A stretch of 64,000 nucleotides of DNA from Nissolia schottii (taxonomy: Eukaryota; Streptophyta; Magnoliopsida; Fabales; Fabaceae): assembly GCA_003254905.1 (NCBI GenBank), contig QANU01067165.1, positions 191,706 through 255,705 on the forward strand, read 5' to 3'. The notes below the pieces were generated by a model that saw only the letters and a program-made list of their open reading frames with translations, made no database searches and had not been told where the DNA came from. Below, piece after piece: positions 12,715-25,205 of the stretch. Made by a program: the position numbers and the translations under genes. How positions within the stretch are numbered: position 1 is the stretch's first letter; each line of letters starts with the position of its first letter.

Positions 12715-13600
12715 GTAAACAAGTGCTTAATGTTTGTGCATAAGGTCATATAATGTTTGAGGACATGGTCAGATAATATTTGTGCACAAAAATCTGATAT
12801 CATATTCTGCAGAAATACTTAACTAGACATTGAGTAATAGGCATATATGTAAAGTTTATGCATTAGAATGTATAAAAGTGAGTATACACATGTATGTGGA
12901 CTAATTTTTATAAAGTTTGTCTACTAAAAATGTATAAAAGATTGTGAACTTATTTATGTTTAAGTAAAATCACATTGTTGTAAACAAGTGCTTAATGTTT
13001 GCACATACACTTATTTAATGTTTTCACTTATGCCCATTTAAAGTTTGCACAATTCTACAATACATCATATTCTGCATTTTTATGCATTTGTGACAAACAC
13101 ATAATGCTTATATCACACCATCAAATGTTTATTCATGGCAATATGTAAAAAATTGTGTCAAAATATTTATAATATTTATGCATTAATTGTTGAAAGGTTG
13201 AAAATATTCCAATATGCACATCCTCTTCCTTAACAAAAACAAAATTGTTGACTTGTGGATAATGTTTGCACATACGCCCATTTAATGTTTGCACTTATGC
13301 CCATTTAAAGTTTGCACAATTCTACAATACATCAAATTCTGCATTTTTATTCATTTGTGACAAACACATAATGCTTATATCACACCATCTAATGTTTATT
13401 AATGACAATATGTAAAAAATTGTATCAAAATGTTTATAATATTAATGCATTAATTGTTGTAAGGTTGAGAATATGCAAAAATGCATATTCTCTTCCTCAA
13501 CAAAGATAAAACCCATGACCTGTGGATAATGTTTGCACACATGCCCATTTAATGTTTGCACTTATGCCCATTTAAAGTTTGCACATTCAATTTTCTTTGA
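12715..13600. repeat. 267-bp tandem repeat array
   Basis: The phrase GCACATAC followed by the same long AT-rich block starts at 13001 and 13268, and a truncated copy starts at 13535, giving two identical 267-bp steps. A more diverged unit appears to start near 12715, sharing TGTAAACAAGTGCTTAATG with 12980. Within each unit TTTAATGTTTGCAC and TTTAAAGTTTGCAC are short internal repeats. No coding potential is seen. Confidence 0.82.
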
Positions 13601-13659
13601 TATGTATGTTAGTGATAAATGAGCATTAGAACGTATAAAGCTTCGGTACATTAGAATTT

Positions 13660-13990
13660 CACAGAGACGTCAAAGAACAAAACTCTCCATGGAAATCAAA
13701 GAAAAAAATCATGAAAACGATGATGATGATAAACATAATAGAAAATTGAATGATGATGATGAGATGATAATCAAAGAAAGGATGATGATAATGATAATCA
13801 AAATATGGATAACAATGATAGGAGGATGAGAGGATGAGAGAATGACAGAGGATGACGATGATGACGACGACAAACACAATAGAACAAGGATGAGAGGTTG
13901 AACTTGATGAGTGAAAATGATGATGAGAACGAGTTCAGGATTGGAGCGCGCGCGTTGTGTATAATTAGACATTATACGTATAATTATCAT
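13660..13990. repeat. GAT/ATG-rich low-complexity stretch
   Basis: The plus strand is dominated by GATGAT, GATAAT and GATGAG words. Open frames on the minus strand are poly Ile/Ser/Tyr and reflect composition, not a protein. Confidence 0.7.
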
Positions 13991-14331
13991 TAATTGCGCA
14001 TAAAATCATATAAAAGAGTGGTGTATGTATGGGTGTATGGTTTAGGGGTGTACATGGAGCATTTTCGATTCATATAAAGAAAAGATGATAGGCTTGATTG
14101 AAAGTTGGAACTTGCTAAAGCCATTCAGATTGGAGGGTTTTTTAGAAGTTGTTTGGTGACCAACAGGTTTAATTGTAAAAGCCTATCGGTTATAAAAGGG
14201 GTGAGGCAAATGAAACCTTTGGACCAGTTCGTTCGGTCAAGACCTTCCTAAACTGATTAGTGATGTTAGGTATGAGTCATGTTAGATATGAATCAAAGCT
14301 TTGACTAGTTAAAATCTATATGGTGCTTATT

Positions 14332-14445
14332 AAATGTTAGAAGCATTAAGTTGATAAGGTTTATCTAAATATAAGACGATAAAACTTATCTAAATTATAT
14401 TTGAATAAACCTTATCAACTTATTCAAACACTTATAACATTTGAT
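14332..14445. repeat. Imperfect hairpin, MITE-like
   Basis: The arm AAGTTGATAAGGTTTAT followed by CTAAATATAA is repeated inverted as TTATATTTGAATAAACC then TTATCAACTT, with further pairing outward to AAATGTTA and TAACATTT. Related GATAAGTTGAT and GATAAGGTTTAT words continue to about 14560, suggesting nested or degraded copies of one AT-rich foldback family. Confidence 0.6.
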
Positions 14446-14569
14446 AAAAATGATGAATTTTATCATCTTATTCAAACATGTGTAATATTTGATAAGTTGA
14501 TGGATAAATTGACTATCCATAAAGTTTATCCAAATATAAATTGATAAGGTTTATTCAAATTGACATGTA

Positions 14570-15206
14570 CATAACACATCTATGTTATCTTGTAGAATTG
14601 TTATGCCTATACAAAGACCAAGCCATGTACCATGTTAGATTATAAATTCAAATGAGTTTGTGTTAAGAAATATCGTCTTTCTCCTTATACATGTGTTACA
14701 TTTTTTAAGTATTAGTATGAGTGAAAATACTTGAATGGATTATTATCTTGTGAATTTTGATATCAGGTAAGATCCACCTATCAATAGACAATTTGTTTTT
14801 AATTGAGATTTAAGTTTGATTATGTTAGTGTTGAATTTTGACATTTTGGACTTCAAATTTAGATTTAGATTTTGATGTTTAGTTTGTGACTTTGTGTAAT
14901 GTGTTGGACTTATAACACATTGAACTTACTGGTAGTGGTACTAGTCCTTCAAAAATGTGGAAGATAATAAATGATAATGCAAGCATTGCAATGATTGCAG
15001 GATCAATTGAACAGAAAATGTATAGTTAATTACATCTTCACATGGGAAAATCAAAGAACAAGATAAGCGGGCAGGATATATCCTGGTTAGGTTAGGTGAC
15101 AAACAAACAAATCAAGTGATAAAATTAAATAGCATTCAACAATGAGTAAATCAACAACGGTTAAATAAATCTCCAGTCATTGAATCTGTGCCTATTCCAA
15201 AGTTTT
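14570..15206. other. Intergenic, 3' flank of the glycosylase gene
   Basis: No gene seen. The right part likely contains the 3' UTR of the minus-strand gene ending at 15207. Confidence 0.4.
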
Positions 15207-17256
15207 TCACTCTGCACTCTGTACCTTTTCCTCATTAACCTTAGTTTTAAACTCGTTTCTGGTTGTCACATTGCATTCGAGGTGCCTGAAGCATGTTATT
15301 AGGTGATCATTAACGAGTCCTGCTACTTGCATAAACGAATAAACCACCGTGGGTCCCACACATTGGAAACCTCTTCGCATCATGTCCTTGCTTATGAGTT
15401 CTGCTTTTGGGGTCTTCACAGGCACTTGGCGTCCGTATCGGAATTCGTTTCTAAGTGGCTTGTGGTTAACATATCTCCAGCAGTAATTGCTGAATGAACC
15501 AAACGCCTGCTGAACCTGTAACAGCAAATACAAGTGTCAGGATAATGTGACATAATCGGTAACCTTTAGATGAATAAGTGAACCTTACCATTATTCATTG
15601 AACCACCATCATAATTTCTGTAAATTAGTTGTGGTTACATTTATATTTTTGCCTTTCTAGCATTGCTCTCTGTTTTTATGTGTTGGCTTAATACAGAGCA
15701 TTGGATTTGGAGTTACCTTGAGTAATTGTTTGGCATTTTCCACAATGGCACGGAGCTTTGGTTCTGATAACAAAGAGTTGCCGTTTATTTTCAGGGTTAG
15801 CAACTTCTTATCAGTAAACTGTGCAATTGATGAAGGTTCAAAATTTTCAAAAAGCTTCCTGTCATATATGTATCAATAAACAGTAATTAAGCCCCATGTG
15901 ATATGTTAAGTGACATGGTTTAAGAAAATAATATTGGATTCTAATTCTAGAGATAGGAATGCCTGAATATTTCTCTCTGGTTAAGAATTGCTGGCCAACT
16001 GTGTTCTGCTAATGCTTGTGAAAAGACTAGAAGCTCAAATAGCTTTCTGTCATCATAAACTGGAACACCCCATTCTTCATCGTGGAAAGCAGTGTAGAGA
16101 GGGTCTGGTAGGAAATAAATAACATTTTTCAGTAAGGCAAATCCTATCATGTAGGTGATATACACACCATGGCTAAATCGCAAGTTTATTGTGTAGTAAT
16201 ACAATGATAAGCATACTCTAAATCTTCAAAAACAGAACGAAAGATAAAGGAATTAGAGAAATTGCTACTACTCATCAAGAGTTTTGTGCTCCAAAGCATG
16301 TATGTACCATGTGGGAAGCAGTCACGGCAAAATATGCAACCCACGGCCTTGTTAATTTGATTCATAAAAGGGATGGTAAAGATTAGAAAGCTGAAGGCAA
16401 CAACACATTACAGAAACAACAACATAAAGGCACATAATGTCCATGCTGAAGTAGAATAATTGTCAACTGGTCATGGCAGGTCCTGTGTTATTAGAAATGA
16501 TTTTTGTGCTCGTTCGTTTCTCTGACTTAATATCTATTAAATAAGAAATTATGACATACTACATGTAGACCCACAATTTTTTTTTGTTAGTGTGCAATTG
16601 TAAAATGAAAAATGTTATTTGTACTTATTTATGCATACAACATTGTGTCGACATACATATATTTATCATTAGATGAGATGTGAATTTCATTAAAGTCTCA
16701 TGCAATAGTAACTTATATATAAATGAGTGCAAATAATACGCCTATAATTAGACACCTGTTTAATAGTGACAAAAACATGTAAGTCACCCTAGTTAAAAAT
16801 TCTAACCCTCTAGTGTAGTACATTTCTTAAATATAAAACAAACAGATTTTTGTTTACATTTTCATCGTAAATATAATCCCAAGAGGCCTTGAGAGAAAAT
16901 GAGGCAGAGTTACCAGCATATGGAGTGATCCAATCACATCTCTTGGGCGGTCCCGAGGCCTTAAGAATCGGAGACAAACTAGCAACATCCGCCTTAACAA
17001 ACCCCTTCCGCTTCACGCTCTTCTCACTTGATGATGAATTGTTGGAGGAATCCGTGGAGCACGTGCTGTCCACGGACACATTGCTTCTAACTGCTGATTC
17101 AGGAATTTGAATTTCTGGCGCCTCTTCCTTCCGTGGCTTCTCCTTCTTCCCTTTCAGCTCTTCACACCCAACAACTCTGTTCCCAGCCGGTTTCAGAATC
17201 GCACGCGGTTCGGAGCCCGGTTTGGCACGAGGCTGAGGCTTTGTTGCCACAGGCAT
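15207..17256 (-). CDS. DNA-3-methyladenine glycosylase I (TagA-like)
   Basis: Four exons, 17256-16914, 16104-15963, 15858-15717 and 15515-15207, give 311 residues with phases closing exactly. Residues 1-100 are a basic, Ser-rich N-terminal extension typical of plant members. The catalytic domain starts at RCDWITP (Cys107), followed by DPLYTAFHDEEWGVP (His122), and ends with GLVNDHLITC (His280, Cys284); these match the Cys/His zinc-snap residues of bacterial Tag. The enzyme family excises 3-methyladenine from alkylated DNA to start base-excision repair; subcellular site is not clear from sequence. The second intron appears to start with GC instead of GT, since conserved codons on both sides join only that way (IFR to KLFENF). 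The gene is divergent to LPEAT1 across a 1.46-kb gap. Confidence 0.93.
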
Positions 17257-18719
17257 TGTTTAATTTACTTACTATTTTTGTTTTAGAAATTGTAGCTACT
17301 AATTAGAGAGGTTGTTGACTTCGTTAAGGGAAGAGAATGGGGCAGAGATGAATTCACGATATATAAAGTAAGGCAGACTGTCACGGTCACACTTTCTCTC
17401 TCGTTTGGTAACGTTAAGGAATGGTGGTGTGGTGAGGTGTGTGGTGGTGTTGGTGGGGTGTGTTTTGGAAGTTTGCTTACCGTTAAGAAAAAGAATCCAA
17501 GGGCCTCCTTCCCCCAACCAAAAAGGGCCACGTAGTGGTGCGTTCGGTAGCTTATTACCCAACGGCTACCGTGCTGAGACCACACTGACCAGGTCGGTCT
17601 ATCTATAACTTGTCCTTGAATATTGGGCAATTGGGCTGGGCCTTTCTTTTTTGGTTGAGAAACGTAGTAGCGGCCCAATACCTTTGTCTTTCTCAAACTT
17701 TCGTAAGCTTCTTTAAATGTCACAACAATAAACTCTATATTACATACCTTAATAAGACGAAATACCAGACTGCAAATTATGCAATGCCTTAAATCTTTGG
17801 GCATTCAGGAAATTGGAAAAACAATATAAATGGCACGATTGATGTAGATAGATCGTCTAATTATTTTAACTCTTGTGAGCACTAGAAACTATTAATTTCA
17901 CCCACGTCGTTATCATGTACTGCTTCTAGACTACAGCGTCTTATATGCTTACACATGTATGGTTTATTTTATTTAATCAATTGGCTGCTATTAATGAATG
18001 TTATTTGATGAAATAAATTCCTATGATATATCAGCAGTCGATAAAAATATGATAAATGTTAAATCATGATGAATAATTATCATTATAACTAGTTTATTTG
18101 CTATGATTTGACATTTTTTTTTAGTATTTTCATTGAATGACACTATAAAGATAATTTTTACTGTCATTATATAAAAATCAGTCCCATATTTAATTGTTAT
18201 ATCAGGGACGCTTAAATTCTTAAAATAAAATTGAATATAAATATGAAAACTAAACATATTTATTGAGTAAGATCGTGAAATTTATTTTGATAACATCGTA
18301 AAAACAATATATAAAAATTAAAACTCATAATTATTAGAATAAAATTGATAACAAATCCTACCAAAAAAGAGAGAGAAAAAAGAATAACAAAATTATTATT
18401 TGGCTTATGCCTTAGGCGTTAGAGGAATCGCAACGAAGAGGGTGAGGAGTGCGTGATCCATTTATCTCAGATCTGCATAACTATTAAGCAAGCACAAGTT
18501 CTCAACTTATCTTCCTTCCTTCCTTAATCCTTATCTCTCTCTTCCGCATTTCATCTTATCTCCCCCCCCCCCCCACAACAAAACCCTATTTCTCTCGCGC
18601 GCGCGCTCTCTCTCTCTCTCTGTGTTCATATATATGGAGGAGCAGGACTAACTAGTAATCTGCCATCACTGCTCGATCGATCGATCGATCGATAAATCAA
18701 TCGGTTGAGAGTTGCAAGC
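17257..18719. promoter_or_regulatory. Shared divergent promoter region
   Basis: This lies between the start codons of the glycosylase (leftward) and LPEAT1 (rightward), so it should hold both promoters. The LPEAT1-proximal part carries a C run near 18560-18573, a GC/CT dinucleotide tract at about 18596-18622, and five CGAT units around 18673-18693, all typical of plant 5' leaders. A five-codon upstream ORF lies at 18634-18651. Confidence 0.5.
18634..18651 (+). other. Possible upstream ORF in the LPEAT1 leader
   Basis: ATG-GAG-GAG-CAG-GAC-TAA encodes five residues, ending 68 bases before the main start. It matters only if transcription begins upstream of it; the ATATATATGG context could instead be part of a TATA element. 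Confidence 0.35.
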
Positions 18720-21700
18720 ATGGAGTCAGAACTGAAAGACCTTAATTCGAAAGAGCCCAAACCGAATGGGAACCCCAATCCCAATTCGAAATCCAACTCC
18801 AATCACAGCAGCAACATTGGGGATGATCGCCCTCTGCTCAAGTCCGACTCCGTCAACTACACCAGCTCCGCCGCCGCCGACAGCATCGAAGAGATGGAGA
18901 AGAAGTACGCCGCCTACGTCCGCCGCGATGCGTACGGGACTATGGGCCGCGGTGAACTTCCGGCGAAGGAGAAGCTGCTCCTTGGCTTCGCCCTCGTCAC
19001 TCTCCTCCCACTCCGTGTCGCACTCGCCATGACCATCCTCGTGTTCTACTACGTCATCTGCCGCGTCTGCACCGTCTTCTCCGCCCCCAACCGCGAGGAC
19101 GAGCAGGAGGATTACGCGCACATGGGAGGGTGGCGGAGGGCGGTCATCGTTCAGTGCGGCAGGGCTCTCTCCAGGGTCATGCTCTTCATCTTTGGCTTCT
19201 ATTGGATCCCCGAAGCTCATTACTCTAACAACAACGACAGGTCCTCCACTCAGGTATGTGTTCACTCTTGTGCTTTTGAACTGCATATTATTCCGCCGCT
19301 GAGTTTATGATTACTCAAATCCATGTGCCAAGCTGGCTTAGCTGAGTGTTATACACGTGGTGAGTTTGGTATAGGATAATAGGGTAATGATGGAAGTGAA
19401 AAATTTAGGAACTAGATTTGTCAGTAATTTATTCATGAATCTAAAATGCAACTTTCTCCTGTGTTTTTTTTTTTTTTTAAATTTTTGTACCAAGCAACCG
19501 TTGGAGTAAGAGAGTACTGTCTTCGTGCCTTCATAGTTACTTTATGCAAAGAGCAAATGAAAATGTAGAACAGGCTAATGAGTATGGAACTACAGGGTCC
19601 CCAGCGCCAATGGTTGAGGAGTATTTAATATGCCCTGTTAAATGCTTCTAATTACTCGGAGAAGAAACTCGTAAATGTTTGTTGAATTACCAATATGTTA
19701 CTAAATGATTTGCGTTTGTTGAATCATATGATGCTTCTATACCTACTGAGAAACAGTGCCTCTGTTTTACCTTTTCATTCTTGAAGTAGCCAATGGAATG
19801 CATTTTAGCAGTTATTAGATAACAAGCTTCCAGGCATGTCATTTTATGATATTTTGCAATCGAGTTTCATTTTAATCTACTTATGTCTTTCGTTTTTTTA
19901 TCTTTCAATTTAAGAACCAAGACAGAAGTCAGGCTGAAGAAGTGGGAAGACCTGGTGTAATAATATCTAATCACGTGTCATACTTGGATATTTTGTATCA
20001 TATGTCATCATCGTTCCCCAGTTTTGTTGCTAAGGTTTGTGACATGACAATTTTCATTCCTCTTTGAATGTATCATGTGTATATGTTTGTTACTGACATT
20101 TATTTTATTTTCAAACGTTTTGTTAAAATATTGAATTCCATCGTTGAAGAGATCAGTGGCTAAACTTCCTCTTGTTGGGCTTATCAGGTTTGATTGATTC
20201 TTTTGGTTTCTCCTGGTTTTATCATATTGTTGCATTCTTCTCTTCATTCTTTCTCAAATCTCAATGCAGAATTGAACTTTCATCTGAGTATCGATCAATG
20301 TGCATTTCAGAAAATGAGAAAGCTGCAGTTTTACGTGATTTATTATCATTACTTTTTCATTATAAGAGATTATTCAGAACCCACTGCTTTACATGTTATG
20401 GCATTTTTGTTTTTGGTGACAGCAAGTGCCTTGGTTGTGTCTATGTACAGAGGGAATCAAAGTCATCAAACTTCAAGGGTGTTTCAGGTGCATAAATAAT
20501 TGTTTTATGTGCAGTTTTTAGTATTTATCAAAAGATTGATAATTTTATGTACACCTTGCCTCTTCCCCCGCTTTGTGTAGTTCTCTTCATATTTTTAATG
20601 ATACACTTACTGCATGAGCTTTTATGTAGCTTGAATTTTTGCACTTATATCACATAGTGCTTGATTCTGTGGGGGCATTGTGTTAAACACCATAATGGAA
20701 TATTGGTACAGGAGTGGACAGATCCTTGTATCACTGTATTATCATAGTGAAACAGGGTTCCTACGTCCCATGTATACTTGTACTATCTATTTCTAAAAAA
20801 TTGACCTGGTGATGAATGTTCAATAAGATTCTCATGTAGAAGTATTCTCAATTATTTCCTATGCTTATTTAGCCTTAAGTAAGTTATTTGTGTTTTCAAT
20901 TTAAGATAGATATGACATGAATACCAGCAGTTATGTAAATGCAGAAATTAAATGATTTGATTATGCAGTTTATGAAGTAATGAAATAATAATTTATTTGA
21001 AATTCACATCAGTTAAATTGTTTCTTTTCTGCTGTGTAAGTGTTATACTTATTTCTCAATTGTTTTCTTGCAAGGCATAACAAATGAATCAGTTAAAGCA
21101 AAACTCTATACACCATTTGTATGCAAGAAAGTTCCCAATCATTGGGGATGATTAGGGAATTTCATTTTCAATAAATGTTTCATTTAATCTGTTTGGGGAC
21201 ATCATATTCTTGATTAATATTGTAGCTAAACCTTTTAACTTTCTTCCCGCAGCTGTTGTCACTGAAAGAATTCAAGAAGCTCATCAGAACAAGTCTGCTC
21301 CATTAATGATGCTATTTCCAGGTTATCACCCTCTCAGTTTTTCTTTTGGGTTAAGTTTGATGTTGTTTTGTTTCTGGAGCACTCGTATATTTGACCAGCT
21401 TGTATATTCCTATCTATTTTACAAACCTTTGGCAGTTTGGCTTATAAAAATAATAAATATGTTAGTGCAAATTTTCTACACTAATATACATGCCTTAAGT
21501 AAGTGTTTGGCATCCTGTTGTCTACAACATATAAACATAAACTTAATCTGAAGAACAAGAACACTACTTTATCCTTTTCATTTAACAAATACTGCATCCA
21601 TGTTCTCATCTGCAGGCAGAAGTTTATGTTTTTGATACACTATTTCAAATTTCTTTTGAGAGTGAATGTCTAGAGTTTTCAGCATCTCAAATTTTAAAAA

Positions 21701-23601
21701 TCCCCCTTCAACCTAAAGATTCATTTGTTAAGTTCATTTCTGACTTGCTTTAATCTATCATATATCTTTATTTTTAAATATTGTTCTACACCTTAAATTT
21801 CTTTGCATTAGTTAAATTATTATCTTTCTAGTATGAATTATTTGGTACATATGGTGGCTCTTGCATTGGTCATATTTTAGTCCAATATTTAAGTGATTTG
21901 GAGTATCTATGTTATTCGTTTTCAATGTTCGTATAATAATTTGATTTAATGATATTTGGGTATTCTACAGAGGGTACAACCACAAATGGAGACTACCTCC
22001 TTCCGTTCAAGACCGGTGGTTTTTTGGCAAAGGCACCAGTACTTCCTGTAATTTTAAGATACCATTACCAGAGGTTTAGCCCTGCCTGGGATTCCATATC
22101 TGGGGTAAGTAGTAAGTAGTTATATAGTAATAAAGTTTCATGGTTTTCACTGAATTTTGATCATAAAAGCTAATCCAGTACCCAACATATGTGTTTTGGT
22201 AACTAATGAGCGTTGAGTTGTAACTTGAAGATGAATAAATTACATACCCCTTAAAATTTGCTCTGAATTGAAAAGTTTGTGTTGTGTTTGAAAATTGTGA
22301 GGAAGCTAGTGGGACTCTTTTCACTGGATTCATATCGTAGCTGTCACTTGTGGTAAGTAATACAGTTGGAGTGATCTAAAACATCTGCTTTTCTACTTTT
22401 GTAACAAAGAAAACGGTTAGGCACATTTCGGGCAAATGGAGACGGATTTTATGTGTCAAAGTATGTTGTGCAAGCCATCTAGGAGAAACAGATAGTTCCT
22501 GTGTGCAATCCTTTTGTGTGTACATTGTTATTTGCACATTTTCAATAACGAGCTAATGAATTTTGTTTCTTTCAGTCTTTTTGCTGAATTAAATTGGAGT
22601 GATTCTCATTTTTGCTAGAAACTTTTCTTTACATAAATGTTGGCAGGTGCGCCATGTGATTTTCCTCCTCTGTCAGTTTGTAAATTATATGGAGGTGATA
22701 CAGTTCCCTGTTTACTATCCCTCACAGCAGGAGAAGGATGATCCCAAACTATACGCTAATAATGTTAGAAGATTAATGGCTAGTGAGGTATTTCTTGTTT
22801 TTCTGTGGAAATAGATCCAGTAGATGGTTGCTTGCTTATACTGTAGCGTTAGACAATCTATGCACATGTGCATAAATGGACACTCGTAGAAGGCTTCTTC
22901 ACATGCTTTGCAACTATATAATTCTTTATAGAAAGTTATTTTGATCTTTCCATCGATTGAAAAATCTAGTTGATCCTCTCTGCATTCCAAATTTTGATGG
23001 AAAAAAGTAGATGTTTTAGTGCTTGGTACTTTTTCTTGTTTGAAATGTTTGTACATTAATTTTGTAATGTTGATATAGAGAAATGTCAATTTTTTTCTGT
23101 TTGTATCTATTGTCTAACACCACTGTTGATCCACGCACACATACTAATATACACAGCTCTTGAACTTTGTTCCTTTAATTCTTCATTGTGCGAGGCAAAA
23201 TGAATTGCCTACTGTGCTCTCTTAAGTGTTTTTTTTTTTTTTTTTGTGTGTGTGTATTACTATCAAATGCTATTTCCTAAATCTTAAAACTCTTCATTCC
23301 TTTGCATTTTTTATTTCAATTCTGTATCTGTATAGCCATGTTAGTTGCCTTCATATTATTTATTTACTATTTTATGGAGGCATTGGTTCCTTGCTGCAAA
23401 TGGGAGTGTCATATATCCTATATACTGCTTTAAATGTACACTAACTGCTGTTAATACCATCTTGATTTTGTTTACTATATGTTCTTCTTGCAGGGTAATT
23501 TGATTCTTTCTGATATTGGGCTAGCTGAAAAACGAATATATCATGCTGCTCTCAATGGTAATAATAGCCTGCCTAGTGTTTTGCATCAGAAAGACGATTG
23601 A
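18720..23601 (+). CDS. LPEAT1: Lysophospholipid acyltransferase LPEAT1
   Basis: Eight exons: 18720-19253, 19915-20034, 20150-20187, 20423-20487, 21253-21321, 21971-22104, 22647-22787, 23494-23601. They give 402 residues, close to the roughly 400 of Arabidopsis LPEAT1. The N terminus is Asn/Ser/Pro-rich; hydrophobic segments lie at about 88-115 and 145-160. The acyltransferase domain has block I NHVSYLD (His198 and Asp203, the HX4D motif), the CLGCVYVQRE block, PEGTTTNGDY at 275-284 (PEGT split across an intron) and APVLPV. The family re-acylates lysophosphatidylethanolamine and related lysolipids at the ER membrane. There are no EF-hands, which separates it from LPEAT2. The chosen ATG follows a pyrimidine-rich leader. 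It converges with JAC1 over 1.6 kb. Confidence 0.96.
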
Positions 23602-25205
23602 TAATTTCATGGCCTGGGTCTCAAATGATATGTAGTTCCAGTCGGGTTTTAGTTTCAAACTTCAGTATTTGTCTAAGAATGAACAGCTTATGTGAGGGGT
23701 TACTAGTGCTAATACATTCACCTAAACAGCTCAATGTTACTTGTGTAATTTTCTTGTACATAATGTGACCAATAGCAATGATGTGATATAATTGCTGGTG
23801 AACTCTTGTTGAAGCTCACCATTTAAGAGTACAAGGGTTATAAACGTTTTGACTGTGATAAATGACATAACTCATTTTAGAAAGGCCATGTGACCCTAGA
23901 TCTGAATCTTCTGTTTCATGTTCCTGCAGGTTTGTTTTCCCAATGCTAATTCGGATTCCTGGTCTGTTGTATATTCATTGTATGCTTCTATTATTTATTA
24001 TTAGGAAAGAAAAAAGAAACTAATATAGAAAATTTTGTGCAGAACAAGTATTCAGACTTGAAAATGTATGTATCTTATAACTGCCTCTGGAGCCTTAAAG
24101 TAATAATCTTAGCAGAGGCCGTGTCTATATTTTTGTTCAATTTGTCGATTATCTATAGGATCCTCTCCTATATAAGGTGGTCTTAAATATTTTTGCTGAT
24201 TCTGATTATTAAACTGTTGCTTTAGGTAGGTCAAGTTTAACACAAAAAGACCCCCCCCCCTCTTTTTCTTTCTGCTGCTAAGGGGATTAAAGATCATAAC
24301 GAACAGCTTAACTTGTTAAAAAGTAAACACTGTCAAGTGCATCCAACAGGCTGCAAGGTTGTACCACTGTAATGTATTAAATATGTATTGGAGTTTCAAT
24401 ATTTTGTAGGGGATGCTGAGACGCAAACTTTTAGTTATATTTTATAGTTTTGAAATGCATCATTCTGAAGGGGGGTAGCAATCAACTAGAAGAGCGACTC
24501 GAAGATTGAATTTTTTATTTTATTATTATTCTTTGCCACTTCCTTCCGTGATAGGTAACACAACATTCGGGTTATCTTCCTTCCTAGTGGCCGAAAGAGA
24601 ATGAATCGCTTTATTTTGTCTAAAATCTTATCAGAACTTGATTAATTTTATTAAGGTCAGCAATAATGAGTTTTTCATTCACAAATTAAATTTAAGAATT
24701 TTAAAAGAAAGATTAGAGTTGAATAACTTGATTTATTCGGATTTTTGTATGAGATTTTCATATGATTGTATCATGTGTTAATTTTTTTTTTTTGGTCATA
24801 GATTATTTCACTTCTTAATCAATGATCAAGATTTTCATGTGAAAATCTCACATAAGAGGATCTAATTCAAAGGTTAGCTTGAAGTTGGCTGCATTGCCTG
24901 CGCCAAAATCTAGCATTCCTACACCAATGCTGATAACCTTACCGAAGTAATTCACGTGGCATATAGATGTGTAAAAAGGTGACTAAAAAACCTGTATATG
25001 CATACCAAATAAGAAAATTTCATATTCTTGGAATCATTAATTTGAGTTTAATTTATATCTATTACAAGTTTACAATGAAAATAGTTATAGCCATGAAGTA
25101 ATCACTCGCACACCCTATACGAAAAAGCTCTATCCCGTGATTGCAGAGGGCAGCTTGCATAAGGTATCAACTAAAGCATTTCCCCAATATTGATACTGGT
25201 AGAAA
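23602..25205. other. Convergent 3' intergenic region
   Basis: Contains the 3' UTRs of LPEAT1 (left) and JAC1 (right). AT-rich, with a run of C near 24249-24260. No other gene is supported. Confidence 0.4.

Noticed and set aside
13659-13990. Minus-strand open frames rich in Ile, Ser and Tyr
   Set aside because: They are translations of GAT/ATG low-complexity DNA.
18726-19286. 186-codon minus-strand frame
   Set aside because: It is antisense to LPEAT1 exon 1, open because of GC-rich codon use there.
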